Shown here one piece after another: positions 23,901-35,658 of a stretch of DNA of 64,000 bases. Within the stretch, counting starts at the first letter, position 1. The number at the start of each line of letters is the position of its first letter. This stretch comes from Trema orientale (taxonomy: Eukaryota > Streptophyta > Magnoliopsida > Rosales > Cannabaceae), in the NCBI GenBank assembly GCA_002914845.1, contig JXTC01000061.1:360704-424703 (forward strand), given 5' to 3'. The notes below the pieces were generated by a model that did not search any database, had not been told where the DNA came from, and saw nothing but the letters and a program-made list of their open reading frames with translations. The position numbers were made by a program, and so were the translations under genes.

Positions 23901-24725
23901 CAAACTTAGAGAATAAGTTCTACAAATAATGAGGGTCGTAATAGTGCAAAGAATACAGTTATAGGATCCATAAGTGAGCCCTATAAAGTCTAAAAGCTGC
24001 TGTCACGTTTTACTTAAAGTGCCGAAAGTTTCAGATTTTTTTTTTTAGATTTATAGTACTCACTTTAAATGATTATAACTTTATGGTTATAAGTCCGTTT
24101 TTGACAAATTATATAGAGTTGGAAACATTATTCGATACACTTTTCTAACTATACCAAATATAACTTAATCAGAGTAGTAAATATCCTTAAAAATCTAGTC
24201 ACAACCTCTGCTGTATTTTTACATCTTAGTCCAAAACTCAAAAATTTATAACTTTTAATCCACAAAACCAAATCACATGAAATTTGTCTTGTTTGAATCC
24301 TAAAATTAATAGGCTTTATCCTATATCAAATTCATCCCAATAGTTTATAAATTATTTATGTACAAATTAAAAGCCTGACCCTAGACATGAAATTTCAATT
24401 CTGCAAGTCTAATTAATGCTTGTATACTTAATAGGTTAAAGGTATTTACCTTAAGAGTGAGTCCCAATAACTCATAATAATAATCCTCTTCTTATTTCTC
24501 TTCTTCTTCTTTTTCTTCCTTTTTTCCAAAGTATCTCTCTGCCTTTCTCATGAATTGTACGTATAAAATTGATGTTAGATCTTTAGGGTTTCTTAAAGAG
24601 TCTCTAATACAATTACCAATGTGTCCCTAAATAATATCTATTAATCAAGGGCTCTTTTGTCTTTTTTTATCTTTATATTATTTATTTAATACAAATAAAT
24701 CCTTTTTTTTATACGGGTTGTCATA
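20921..24725. mobile_element. Chromovirus-like LTR insertion, probably solo LTR, about 3.8 kb
   Basis: It begins TGTCATGCCCCATTCCC and ends ATACGGGTTGTCATA, terminal strings typical of plant Ty3/Gypsy chromovirus (Tekay/Del-type) LTRs. It is flanked by CTTCC (20916-20920) and CTTCT (24726-24730), a near-perfect 5-bp target duplication inside P450 exon 1. No gag-pol coding is visible. A block at 21271-22165 recurs in direct orientation in two pieces at about 22827-23490 and 24055-24350. So it is either a solo LTR with internal duplication and a nested insert, or a non-autonomous derivative. It is a fossil. The drift between the flanking repeats and between the internal copies suggests it is not recent. 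Confidence 0.65.
23055..23270. repeat. Minisatellite inside the LTR, about six units of 30-40 bp
   Basis: Degenerate units share the pattern TAACC(C)...TAG..(A/G)GGT(C/A)(C/T)GAATCTACTACA. The equivalent place in the other internal copy (about 21535-21650) has only about three units, so unit number has changed between the two copies. Confidence 0.75.
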
Positions 24726-24869
24726 CTTCTAGTCCAGGTCGTACGATGCGAATGCAATGTCGTGGCTGCCGTATGACGCGATGAGTCCCGAGACAGTGGA
24801 GTCGTGGTTGGCGAACGTCTTGTCTTGGTCACAGACCACTTATTTTTTTACTAGAGAAAGGGACGTGAT

Positions 24870-25393
24870 TGTTGAAAATAATAAGCATGTTTGATGAGCA
24901 TATCAATGAATCAAAATTTATATTAATAATTTACGTATCTCATCTATATATTAAACAACCATTTGATTTTGAAGTATATCAAACAAGAAAAAATTAGAGA
25001 GTTATCTCTCAAGCTTTCCATTGGATTTATACTTGTCTTCCCTTGAACAAAGCATATAAGATCAGCAAAATCATGGGTGCAAGAGGGGGCTTATAAGCTC
25101 TTCTCACTCTTCCTCTCCTTCACTCTCTCATAATGATGCCATACCACACTAGACAAATAAAATGTGTATATATATGCAATTGTAGTATAAGGAGGTGTGA
25201 TGGCCCAATGGACAGACCATGACATCAGGAATGAGGGAGTCTATAGACCTCTTGCTAGTTAGTCAACAAGTGTTCATCTCATTATGACTCTTATGCAATA
25301 CATGCAAAGTCAATTATACATACAAATATACTTGTCCTTGACATTATAGTAAGTTGTCAATGATTATGCTATTCCATACAAAATATTCCATCA
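24870..25393. mobile_element. Solo LTR, 524 bp, in the P450 pseudogene
   Basis: It starts TGTTGAAAATAATAAGC and ends AAATATTCCATCA (TG...CA). It is bounded by a perfect 5-bp duplication GTGAT at 24865-24869 and 25394-25398. Joining the flanks across one GTGAT gives P450 reading in line with the intact copies (GTGATCACCACGCATAG in copy 4). There are no internal coding parts. The short LTR with a TGTTGAAA start suggests Ty1/Copia, but this is inferred. The identical target repeats suggest an insertion not much eroded at its edges. Confidence 0.82.
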
Positions 25394-25698
25394 GTGATCA
25401 CCACGCATAGATTGGTACTGAGAAAAAACTTGAAAATAGGGCCGTAGACGCTTGCCAGGTTGGCAAACTCGTGGTGAAGGTCAGTCCCTAGAAATGGGAA
25501 GGTACCCGATTAGTGGCAAGCCACGTGGTCCCGACAGCAGCCAAGTCCCCTCCCTTGACTTCTTGATGGCTTGCCGGAACCACAACGCGGAGAGAACTAG
25601 GAGAGAAAAGGCCACAATGTCCGCGAGATCAAGTTTGCCATTTTTTTTTTTAATTGATGACACTCCACCAATTAGACCACATCGCACTAACTGTGTTT

Positions 25699-26634
25699 AT
25701 GAACATTGTGTACGTGGTTTTGTTGTCAATGAATGAAAGTTCGTCCCAAGATTTACAGAGCTGAGGTTTGCGACGGCTTCTTTTGTTTTTGTTTTCCTTT
25801 TTTTTTTTTACGTTTTATTGGGAGGGTGTTTTTTGTCTATGTAGGATGTAGCAACCAAAATTGATCGTCTAGAAAAGGATTTTTCTCGTAAAATTAAAAA
25901 GAAAATAGAAATTCATTTTAATGTTGAAATTCTAAGGAAACGGGCCTATTGCTTAGGAGAGATGGTGGCATTTTTTTTCAAATGTGAAGATGGGCAATAT
26001 ACGAAGATGAAGTTTGAATATTCGTATATGAAGAAAATTAAAGAAGACAAAATATATATATATATATATATATTGGAAGGGTTGATGCTTATACGAAGCA
26101 TCGAAAGAAATTAAAGAAGTAAAAGCAGACAATTACTAATTAATTAATTAGACTAAGAACTAACGTCAGATTCGATTCAAAAAAACAAAGAACCAACTAA
26201 CGTCAGATTAAAGAGGGCCTCGGATTTCAACAGTCTTCACTTATCGTATTTTATGTGTCTTCACTAGTTAAGATTATACTTTGTAATACCTTTCAAGCAA
26301 AAAGAATCAGAGTTGTTATATATGGCGTTGTTATCGCGTAGCCTTTCAAGCTAGCATTTCCATAATTAGTCAATAGAACTATCGTTTCTATTCTACCTCT
26401 AAAGTAATAAATGATTGTATATATGACATTATTTTTTTTTTTAAAAAAAAAAAGGTATAAGACTTTTTTTTCCCCACAGTAGTAATAGCACTTGTGGCTT
26501 AGTTGTGGCGTGCGTTCAAAAAAAAAATTGAAGTTGTCAGATCCACGTATCTAATGTATAGTGTTAGAGGGCACTATTCTATCCAAATTCAACACAATAT
26601 AAGGTATAATTATATTACTGGATCTTTATAATTA
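25699..26634. other. Upstream flank of the pseudogene
   Basis: AT-rich, with a TA microsatellite at 26052-26073 and A/T runs at 26430-26455. No gene is seen. Confidence 0.5.
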
Positions 26635-27165
26635 AAGAATAATTATATTTTTATATATTATATTTTGACTGTTTATTCAGTTTATAGTTGTATTTTAATT
26701 ATTATCAACATTAACTTTTAGAATTTATAACAAACTTATATTCTTTGAGTCAACCACTAATTTTAACTATTATATTTGCAAAAATACCCATGAAAGTTTA
26801 AATATATATATATATATATATTAAAAGAGGTCAAACTTAAAACTTATATAAAATTGATTAAAAAAACTTTATAGATAATATTCAATTATTGTAGATTTTT
26901 GCATTTTTTAAATAAACGTTTTATTATTTGTTCTTTTAACTATTACTTTTAATTATTTTTATATTAAGTTAAGTATTAAAATATATATTTTTAAAGTTTA
27001 AAAGAGTATTTTGGTAAAATCAATGGTCAAAATTAGTGTTTGACTCAAAAAATATATAAATTTGATACACATTTTAAATCTAAAGATCAGTATTAATAAT
27101 AAACAAAACACGATGTATAAATCGAACAAATAGTCAAAGTAAATAGTATGAAAATATAATTAACC
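26635..27165. mobile_element. MITE family M2, copy 1
   Basis: Long inverted ends: the left has ATTATATTTTTATATATTAT then GTATTTTAATTATTATCAAC, and the right carries the complementary GTATTAATAATAAAC... and GAAAATATAATTAACC. Similar ends bound the element at 31799-32151, while the central parts differ. Non-coding. Confidence 0.6.
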
Positions 27166-28378
27166 TTATAATTAATAAATTTGGATTGATATATCATATA
27201 GTGTTGAGCACCATATAGTGTCCCTTAGTATTACTCGTAGTGTTAAGGGTTTAATATCTACATGCTTTAAGGACGTGTCTTTTGACACTTTTTTTTTTCA
27301 AAGAGCTAATAGGTAAGTAAAAATCGATCTTTCAACATTTCTGTGCTAGAAAAATCAAACTCCCTTTGCTACTTTTGTTTTCGGAAATTTGCCTGGGGTT
27401 CAAAAACAAACTTATTTTCTACCTTTATATATTTGCTGTAGAAATCCAACTTTTCTAGTATCTACTTTTCTAGGCTCGTACGTTTGAAAAATCGACTATA
27501 GTAGACTACTTATCACTTATATTATTAGTTTTTCCTCACACGTGCTCATCATAGCAAATATGAAAAGTTTTAAATAAATCAAAAAGTCAGTTGACTCAAT
27601 TGTGTACGTCCAATTAAGTCCAATCATTCTCCCTTTCACCAACCACACATTGCCAGCAAATTTTACCACACAATAACTCATAGCCCAATTTAATAAATAT
27701 AGTGAAGCCCAAGAGGAAATATCGACCTCCACGATCTTCATTAAACTCGCAATGTGCTAGCTAATTGGATTGTTATCGATGTTACTTAGCTCATTTGTCT
27801 TAATTTTTTGCCAGGTGATTAGTAGATCACTTAGAAGATATATAAGATGATGATTGCTATTCTCGATCCAATATTCCAATTGCGCGCGAAACCCAATTCT
27901 TATCGGCGGTGCCAATTCATTGCATCTCTAAACATATTCGACTAATTAAACAAGAAAAACAGTACTCTTTGAATTTGACCAATTGTTAACGTAATAGAAA
28001 ACATGCTAAGTTGTTTGACGTACTTAGAAACTGACTTCCATAGTACTTACTCGTCGTTTTCTAAGTGATCTGCCTTGTTTCGTTCTTACATCTCAAAGTA
28101 CGTACGTATATTTATTATAAAAATGAAATTAAGTAGAAACACAAAGTCATTAGCAAGTTTTATTAATCATCGGTGATATTCAGTACCACAAGATTAGTAC
28201 TCGGCACCTCATGATCTAATTACATTATACAAGCCATATATCTAGGTAAGGTATACATTAAGAGACTCGTACTTTTATATTGCGTTGTAAAAAGTAATTA
28301 TACAAACTTTATGATACGTACTTTATTCTCAAGACTGGAAAGTACTGAAGTTGAGGAAACATATCTGACCACAATGTT
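27166..28378. other. Intergenic DNA and 3' flank of P450 copy 4
   Basis: Short open frames on either strand lack any family signature. No gene or complete element was recognised. Confidence 0.5.
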
Positions 28379-30108
28379 TCAAGTAGAGTAAAGTTGTGAA
28401 TCAGACAATCTGGGTGTGGGAACAGCAACTAAAGGATCCTTTTTCTTGACAATAATCCCGAACTTGTCTGATAGTTCAAGCTTAGTACCAAGCGGCAATT
28501 TCCAGTCAAAAGAATGCAAGAACGAGGCCACTATGAGCATCACCATCCTTTCTCCTAAGGAGACCCCGGCACACATTCTTCTCCCGGATCCGAACGGAAG
28601 ATAATTGAAATTGTTACCTGAGTAATTATAAGTGTTTTGGCTTTCATCTCTGGTCACGAGGAACCTCTCGGGTATAAATTCCAAAGGATTTTCCCAAACA
28701 CTAGGGTCTCTTTGTATAGCCCAAACATTCAGAAAAATGGTAGCACCTTTTGGTATAGTATAGCCACCTATAATAGCGGATTGGCTTGGATAACGTGGTA
28801 CTAAAAAGGGTACTGGTGGGTGTAAACGAAATGTCTCCTTAATGACAGCATTCAGGTAGGTCAGTTTGGACAAATGGAACTCTTCCACGTTGTTGTTCAA
28901 CCCCACGACCTGTTTAAGTTCCTTCTGGACTTTACTCATTATCTCTGGATGTTTGAGAATCTCAGTCATTGCCCATTCCACCGTGGTTGTTGTAGTGTCC
29001 GTTGCACCCAAGAAAGTGTCCTATATAATAACATATATTAAATGTATATATAATTGATTCAATGCATGCATGCAGGGTACGTATTTTATGCATGCATGCC
29101 TCTAGGTTTTAAAATGATCATGAAATGTTAATTAAAGTTATTAGTATGATTGATAATATGCAACCGTACCATGAGCAAGGCTTTGATTTCAGGCATGGTA
29201 ATAGACTTTGCGCCATCCTCGTTCTCATGAAGCTCCATGAGAAACTGCAGGAAATCCTTCCTCATATCCTTCTTCTTATCCGTGGGATCAATAATGTTGT
29301 TCTTCCGTTTCGCCATGGCGGAGTCGAACATAACTTCGAAAACTCGGGTAATCTCCCTCGTATCCCTTTCAATTCCTTGTATGTCAAACCACATAAGCGC
29401 TGGGAAAACGTCGGAGATGTTCGGTTTCCCGAGCAGCGTCACCAGATCCTCCGCCGCCTTCTTAAACTGATCGCCGTCAATAGCGGCGTTATCTCCTTGT
29501 AACGAAGCACCAATCGTCATGCTCATGATGGAGTTGATCGCCGTTAGGAACGCCAAGGCCCCGATATCGACGGGAGTCTTGACCTTCTCGTAGATTTGCC
29601 TCACGGATTTCCTCACCTCTTCTCTCCTGAGGCCGTACAGATTATCTAGTACGGTGTTGTTCGACATCTCCCGAACGAAGATCTTCCGAAGCTTCTTCCA
29701 TTCCGGACCGTACGCCGCAAAAGCGATGTCATGGCCGCCATGCGTTGCGACTAAAGCGCAAGTGCTAACGTCGCGGTTGGCGAACACGGTGTCCTGGTCG
29801 CGGACCACCTCGCCGACGAGTGGCGGCGAAGTGATCACCACGCATAGTTTGGTTCCCATCCAGAACTTGAAAATTGGGCCGTACACGGTGGCCAACTCGG
29901 AGAAGTCTCGGTGAAGGTTTGGACTCAGGAAAGGAAGGTATCCGACCAGCGGCAAGCCGCGTGGGCCCGGCGGCAGCGGTAGGGCGGAGGATGACTTCTT
30001 GGTGGTGGTCCGCCGGAACCATAACGCGGCGAAAGCCGACAGAGAAAGCAGAGTGAGAATGTCGAAAAGATCAAGCCCATAATGCTTCACGTCATGATGA
30101 GTGACCAT
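28379..30108 (-). CDS. CYP706: Cytochrome P450, CYP706 family, copy 4 (two exons)
   Basis: Exon 1 is 29170-30108 (313 codons) and exon 2 is 28379-29020. The intron is only 149 bp (ATG|GTACGG...ATAG|GAC, phase 0), giving 526 aa. Features are a membrane anchor (about 12-31), LPPGP hinge (45-49), ExxR (375-378) and heme loop PFGSGRRMCAG with Cys463. Two positions are unusual: the I-helix reads GATDTT instead of GGTDTT, and the PERF motif reads FIPERF where FRPERF or FxPERF with a charged residue is seen in the sisters. The pseudogene at 19-26 kb shares GATDTT, which links the two as sisters. TATAAAG lies 101 bp upstream of the start. It is a compact gene without transposons inside and appears functional. 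Confidence 0.93.
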
Positions 30109-31798
30109 TATTAATAATGAACTAGCTTAGTTAGGTACGTAGTTGTGTATGGTAAAGCTAGGTAGGGTTTGAATGTACTGATGAATAACAGCATTGTTAG
30201 AGGCCTTACTTTATAGAGTGGAGCCCTGTGACTTTTCCGCTGCTTGCATACGTGGTTAACAGCAGTGGTCTCGATCGTTAACATTTGTTTTCTTTGTTGG
30301 AAAATTAAAGATCTTAAATGTGGAAAGTTCAAAGGCATTATTTGCCGGCTTAGGATAGAAGTAATGTTTTCTTACTTCAATTATTTACATATAACCAACG
30401 AGTATACGAGTGTTAGTACAAATATGAGATTGTGATTCCTGAACTCAAAATTAGCTTATTATAATATTAATATTCCGCCTAGAGTTGGGAAAACTTTTAA
30501 ACAATTAATGTTACGTCTTTAATTTAATTTGTTGTTCTTGTTGCTTTTGCATTTTGTCTGATTTTTTTTTTCCTATTGAATAAACTAACTTCTTGAGATA
30601 TTTTGCTTAATTCACACAAATATTAGTACTGGAGTCTGGACGGCCAATAACTAAAATGAAGGGAGTTATATATTGAAGCCCATGAGTTTTGACGTTAATT
30701 TAATAACAAAAAAGAAGAGGAAAAAAAAAAGTCCAAATGCAAACGAAAGCGTATTTATACTAAAAAGGGGAAATGGTATAGAACTAACATAACAAACAAA
30801 TGGGGAAAAGAAAAGTGGAAATGCGAACGAAAGCATTGAGAAAATTATGAGGAGAAAGACAGGTCCGAAATTAATTAACAGCTAGGGGGATTAAGTGTTT
30901 GGGTTTATAAGGCACTAGTTTCTTGTGAAAAAGTGGGTCGAGTTATCAATTTTTCTTTTTTTTTTAAAAAAAAGAAGTTTAGTAGAGTTATTCGAAGATT
31001 TTTCTACACTACAATAGTCTTTACTGATCTTGTCTTGGGGTAGTATTTAATTTCTCCCTTGGCCTTGTCATCTTTGATCTTAATTTCTTCATTAATGATC
31101 AAAATCAATCTCATTTCCTAAAAAAATTCAAATTTTGTTTGCGGCATTCTTTTTACGGAACTATGGATTTCTACGTAGCTACCCATCAAGGCGCCCTTGT
31201 TCTTTGATGGCTATCCCAGCAGCTTCTAGCTAATTTTTATAAACTAAAATTAAGGGTGCTCAAAATGATCGCCAAATTACAGAAATCGCCTAATTTAGAT
31301 CAATTCGGATTAATCCGTGTAGTTGTAGTGTATTTGCAACTGGTGACAGATTGAAAAATTAGCAAACCAAACAATTCGGTTCAGTTTACGATTTGGCGAA
31401 AAATGGTCAGGTTTTCAAACCAAAACCGGCCAATGTGTTAGTTTATAAATATATATATATATATAAATATTTTTAAATATGGTTTATCTAAGTATGATAT
31501 GAGTGCTTATTAATTTCATGCTTAATTTAGATTTTTATGTTTCTATATATTATCTAAATAATTTGATATATTTATGTTTCGGTTTTTTTTTTTAAGAAGG
31601 AAAAAATTGATTTTTGATCAAGAAAACAAATTCAAATTGTGACAATACTTAAATTTTTAAACCACAAGAAAAACTGTGCTATAAAATGTAGGTGCAATCT
31701 AGCCGATTTGAATCGACTAATTTAGACCGTGCAGTTTGGATCGATCAATTTTATAGAACAATTTTAAAATCAAAATATATATCATATTATTTTATTTG
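30109..31798. other. Promoter of copy 4 and intergenic DNA
   Basis: A stretch at 31250-31760 with AATTCGGTTCAGTTTACG, CAAACCAAAACCGG and, further on, GCCGATTTGAATCGACTAA looks like degenerate transposon DNA of the CGGTTCGG-rich type. I could not define its ends. No gene is seen. Confidence 0.45.
30209..30215 (-). promoter_or_regulatory. TATA box of P450 copy 4
   Basis: TATAAAG on the minus strand, about 100 bp upstream of the ATG at 30108. Confidence 0.5.
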
Positions 31799-32151
31799 GG
31801 GATAATATCACTTTTATATATTGTATTTTGACACTTTGTTCAATATGTACGTTGTATTTTAGTTATTATCAACATTGACCTGTAGATTTAATATTTATTC
31901 CAAATTTATACCTCGACACCAATTTAGAGTAGTTAATTTACTAATATGATTTAATAAATTTATTCTTGAATTAGTTTTTATATAATTTATTTTTAATTTT
32001 TTTTAAAGAGAATCTTGGTAAATTAATTGCTTTAAATTAGTATCATTATATAAATTTATAACAATCTAAATATCAATATTGATAATAACTAAAATACAAG
32101 GTACAAATTAAACAAAGTATCAAAATACAAAATATAAAAGTAATATTATCC
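31799..32151. mobile_element. MITE family M2, copy 2
   Basis: About 353 bp with very long inverted ends of roughly 95 bp. The left is GATAATATCACTTTTATATA then TTGTATTTTGACACTTTGTT. The right, reverse-complemented, is GATAATATTACTTTTATATT then TTGTATTTTGATACTTTGTT. Both continue into GTATTTTAGTTATTATCAA. As RNA it would fold into a long hairpin. No target duplication could be fixed in the AT-rich flank. Confidence 0.75.
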
Positions 32152-33934
32152 TTTTTATTTACTAAATTTGATATTAATACCTCACAAACTATAACTAATT
32201 CTAAATTACATTGAAAATAAATAAAAATAGTTCCAAAACTTTGCCAACATATTGTGAAGAGAAAACCGTGATTTTATTTATATTTTTTACTATAATTTTT
32301 TATTTTAAAAAAAAAAAGAGGACTTGAAAAAGAAAATCGACGTGTCTGTTAATATTTCAAAATGTCAATGATATTGTCACAAAATATTCATAAATATCTC
32401 GATATTAGTTCATTTTTTATCAATATTTTGCTGATATCGACATATCCTCAACATCATCAATATTTTATGGTTTTGTATAGATACCTAGAAAAAAATATAC
32501 TTTTATCTAGTATCGATGTCGACACTTCAAAATATGAATATTATCGTAAATATGCCGACAAATACCGCGACATTTTAATCATGACTCTACCTATTACAAT
32601 TAATTGTTTATTTTCTATCACTAAAGACAAGAACTGAAATAACTCACAATGATATTGCTTATAAATAGGTCACTGTCCCGTACTTTTGTCACTATCAGAG
32701 ACTAACCCATCACTCCCATACCTACATACTACAAGTCCCATAACAAGATATGCCAAGTAACTGAATCTCCTTTAGAAGGCATTCTCTTAATCTCTATTTA
32801 ACGGTCGTGCGTTGTGGATTGTTGTATATCCCAATTCACAAGATTCACAACTGATGCAGGAGCATCATTATCCGCCGTTATTAGACCTCTGTTGTCGTTT
32901 AGCTCAGTTATTGTCGTTTTTAGCTTTATTGCTATTTGTCTCATATTGTCATTTACTTTTGCTTCAGAAGAATTGAAACGCTGCGTTTAGTTTAGCACAT
33001 TGGGCTTATGGTGATTTATCCCTTAGGCAAGGGCAGACTTGAATATCCAGAAACTAGACATTGCTTTGAGTTTTGAGGTTTTCCTCTTTCTCTTGGCCGT
33101 GGATTTGGCCTTTCACTAACTTCTTGTTGGATCAACAACCGTCCATTTATGTGAGCACGGTAAACTTATTTGTACCAGGCTAGCGAACATAAAATGACTA
33201 AGAGTGCTCATAAATGTTTGACTAAAGTACACCGTCAACATCCACTATTTAACCGCGGTTTTGCTACTTAATTGCGAATTTCTATAGGCTCTATCAAGAT
33301 CAATTCATTATTGTCCATTATCATAGTTTAAATTACTTTAGTACTTAAGAATTCTAATGAACTAATAAGCCACATGTAAGATGAGAATTTCAAGTCCTAA
33401 ACATAAGGAATATATTTCAAGATAGGCTGTGAAATTGCAGAGAGGAAAAAAAAAGTGGAGGAAGATGCAGAGAGTTCCATAGAGAATAGATATCTGGAGG
33501 ACTCTTGCTAACTATATGCAGATACACATGTAGCAACTTACTGAGATTGCAAAGATATTTAACATAACCCAACTAATCATGTAATTACAGTCGAATTAGT
33601 GATCTAGCAATAACAATATAGATCATCTAGGTAGAAATCAGATGCTCAGCTCTGTCGAATAGTTAAAATGTCTTAATTAGTACATTGATTTTGTAAAACA
33701 ATGCAATGCAGTTATTTCTTTTCGGTGTATATGCTAATACATTATTTATGTATTATTTTGAAGTGTCCTATTAAGGTATACAATACAAAATCAGTACCAA
33801 ACATAAAGTCGGACTCAAATAATACAATACGGATGTTTTGTTTAATACGGTGAACACAACATCCCCATAAACTCCATGACTTGGAAGGTTTTCTACACAG
33901 AAATTAAACAATGAGCTTCCATACTGAGAGAGAG
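32152..33934. other. Intergenic repeat-rich DNA
   Basis: 32360-32600 is dense in CGATAT/GATATCGACAT-type strings, a motif class seen in dispersed plant repeats. The rest is unremarkable. The single 91-aa frame at 32362 is low-complexity and not supported as a gene. Confidence 0.45.
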
Positions 33935-35658
33935 CTACTCATAAAGTGCTGGATCAGATAATCTTGGAGTAGGAATGGCAACTAGAGGCGCATTCTTCTT
34001 CAAAACAATCCCAAATTTCTCTGAAAGATCCAACTTTTGGGCCTTTGGCCATGGGGGACTTCCCAATCAAAAGAATGCAAAAGTGTAGCCAGAGAATGCA
34101 TCACCATCCTCTCCCCCATAGCTATCCCTGCACAATTTCTTCTACCAGAATGGGAAATACTTTAAGTCACTCCCACTGAAGTCCCATTTAGGACTATCCA
34201 TCAAGAATCTCTCGGGGTGGAACTTCAGGGGGTTTTCCCAGTTAGAAGGGTCTCTATGAATAGCTCAAACATTAACAAAAACCCCTGACCCTTTTGGAAT
34301 AGAGTAACCTCCCACGGTACACGTTTGACTTGGGCAATGTGGGATTAAAAGTGGTAGAGTTGGATGCAAACGCAGTGTTTCTTTCATCACAGCTTGTAAA
34401 TATGGTAGTTTGGGAATGTGGGATTCCTCTACTATGTTGTCTCTTCCAACTACAGAATCTAACTCCTTCTGGGCGTTCTTCATTATCTCTGGTTGGTTTA
34501 TGACCTCTGCCATGGCGAACTCGATTGTGTTGGAGGATGTATCACTCCCCCCAACTACCATATCCTGTCAAATATACAGATTAGTTTTCACTTGAAAGCA
34601 GGGCATGGTGATAGTAATAAATAATAAAAAAAAAAAGAGAACCGAGCAATAATAAGCCGCATGTGATACTTAGCATCACAACTAATAGAGGAGCAGTGTC
34701 ATAAATAAGTGTTGTTCAACATTTTTCGAGGGAAAAAGGACATACCAAGAGCAAGGATTTGACACGCGTTATGGTCGGAGTAGTCTTGGGATCACTTTCA
34801 TCTTTCAATCTCAACAAAAACTGTAAAAAATCCTTGCCTCCTTCCCTACCCTCTTTCTCAATCCTCATACGTTGACTAATCAACCTCTCAAAAATCTGAT
34901 CAAACCTCCGGATTAACCCATCATACTGCTTGGTTATACCCTGAAAGTCAAACCGGTCCAAACCCGGAAAAAAGTCAGAGAGATTGGGCTTGCCCAGGAG
35001 GTATGTAATATCGGAGACCACCTCCCTAAACTCGGCGCCCATGCTGGCCCCCTCGTCCTCCTCCACCGTGCCACCCCAAAGCATGTTCGTAACCACGTTG
35101 AGTATGCTCAAGAACACTTGCCCTCCCACGTCGACGGTCGACCCGACCCAACCGAATATATGACCCACGGTTCGGCGGACCTCACGGCGGCGGAGGGAGT
35201 GGACGGAGTCCAGCGTGGCGTTGCTAAGCATCTTCGAAACGCAGACTTTCCTCAACATCCGCCATTCTGGCCCGTACGGGGTCCACGCAACGTCGTTGAC
35301 GCCGTAGACGCAGTTCGGGATTGCGTGGAGCACGGTCGCGGTTGGCAAAAACGACGTCGTTTTCCTTGAGCACTTCACGGGCCAAGGCAGGGGAGGTCAC
35401 TACGATCCGAAGCTTGCTGCCCAGCTGGAGTTTAAAGATTGGGCCGTAGACATGGGCCAGGCCTGCGAAGTAGGAGTGAAGCTCTGGGTCGAGACCCAGA
35501 AGGTTGCCCACCAAAGGTAGGCCTCGTGGGCCTGGTGGCAACGGTATGGTTCGATGGTTCTTGGCTTTGATGTACATCCATGCGTACCAAATGAAGACGA
35601 ATATGGTTGTGAGGGTGAAAAACAGGCTGGTAGTGTCGTATGTCAAAGTAGTTATCAT
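33935..35658 (-). pseudogene. CYP706: CYP706 P450 pseudogene, distal block
   Basis: The exon layout matches copies 6-8. Exon 1 spans 34746-35658, starting MITTLTYDTTSLFF with PLPPGPRGLPLVGN. Exon 2 is about 33935-34564 with a 181-bp intron. It is broken several times. An extra base near 35336 shifts frame after VVFANRD. In exon 2 the Trp codon of FVNVWAIHRD is a stop (near 34264), and lost bases around 34150 disrupt the heme loop. A further shift lies near 34045. The pieces are otherwise very close to copies 6 and 7 (WTPYGPEWRMLRKVC, KLPYLQAVMKE), so decay is recent relative to the duplication. Confidence 0.9.

Larger units (their letters stand above)
19192..25687 (-). pseudogene. CYP706: CYP706 P450 pseudogene split by two LTR insertions
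   Basis: Read on the minus strand, the pieces run in order. 25687-25399 carries the N-terminus (GPRGLPLIGYLP, VYGPIFKF, with one frameshift after the hinge). 24864-24731 encodes VVCDQDKTFANHD and SYGSHDIAFASY. 20920-20361 holds KKMRKIFVPEML down to the end of exon 1, with a further frameshift near 20690. 19401-19192 is the start of exon 2 (GATDTTATAVEW up to ETLR). The breaks at 24870-25393 and 20921-24725 are insertions with 5-bp target duplications; removing them restores the spacing seen in copy 4. Exon 2 stops at the K-helix, so PERF and the heme cysteine are absent, and the exon 1 donor is degenerate. Its closest relatives are copies 2 and 4. Confidence 0.9.
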
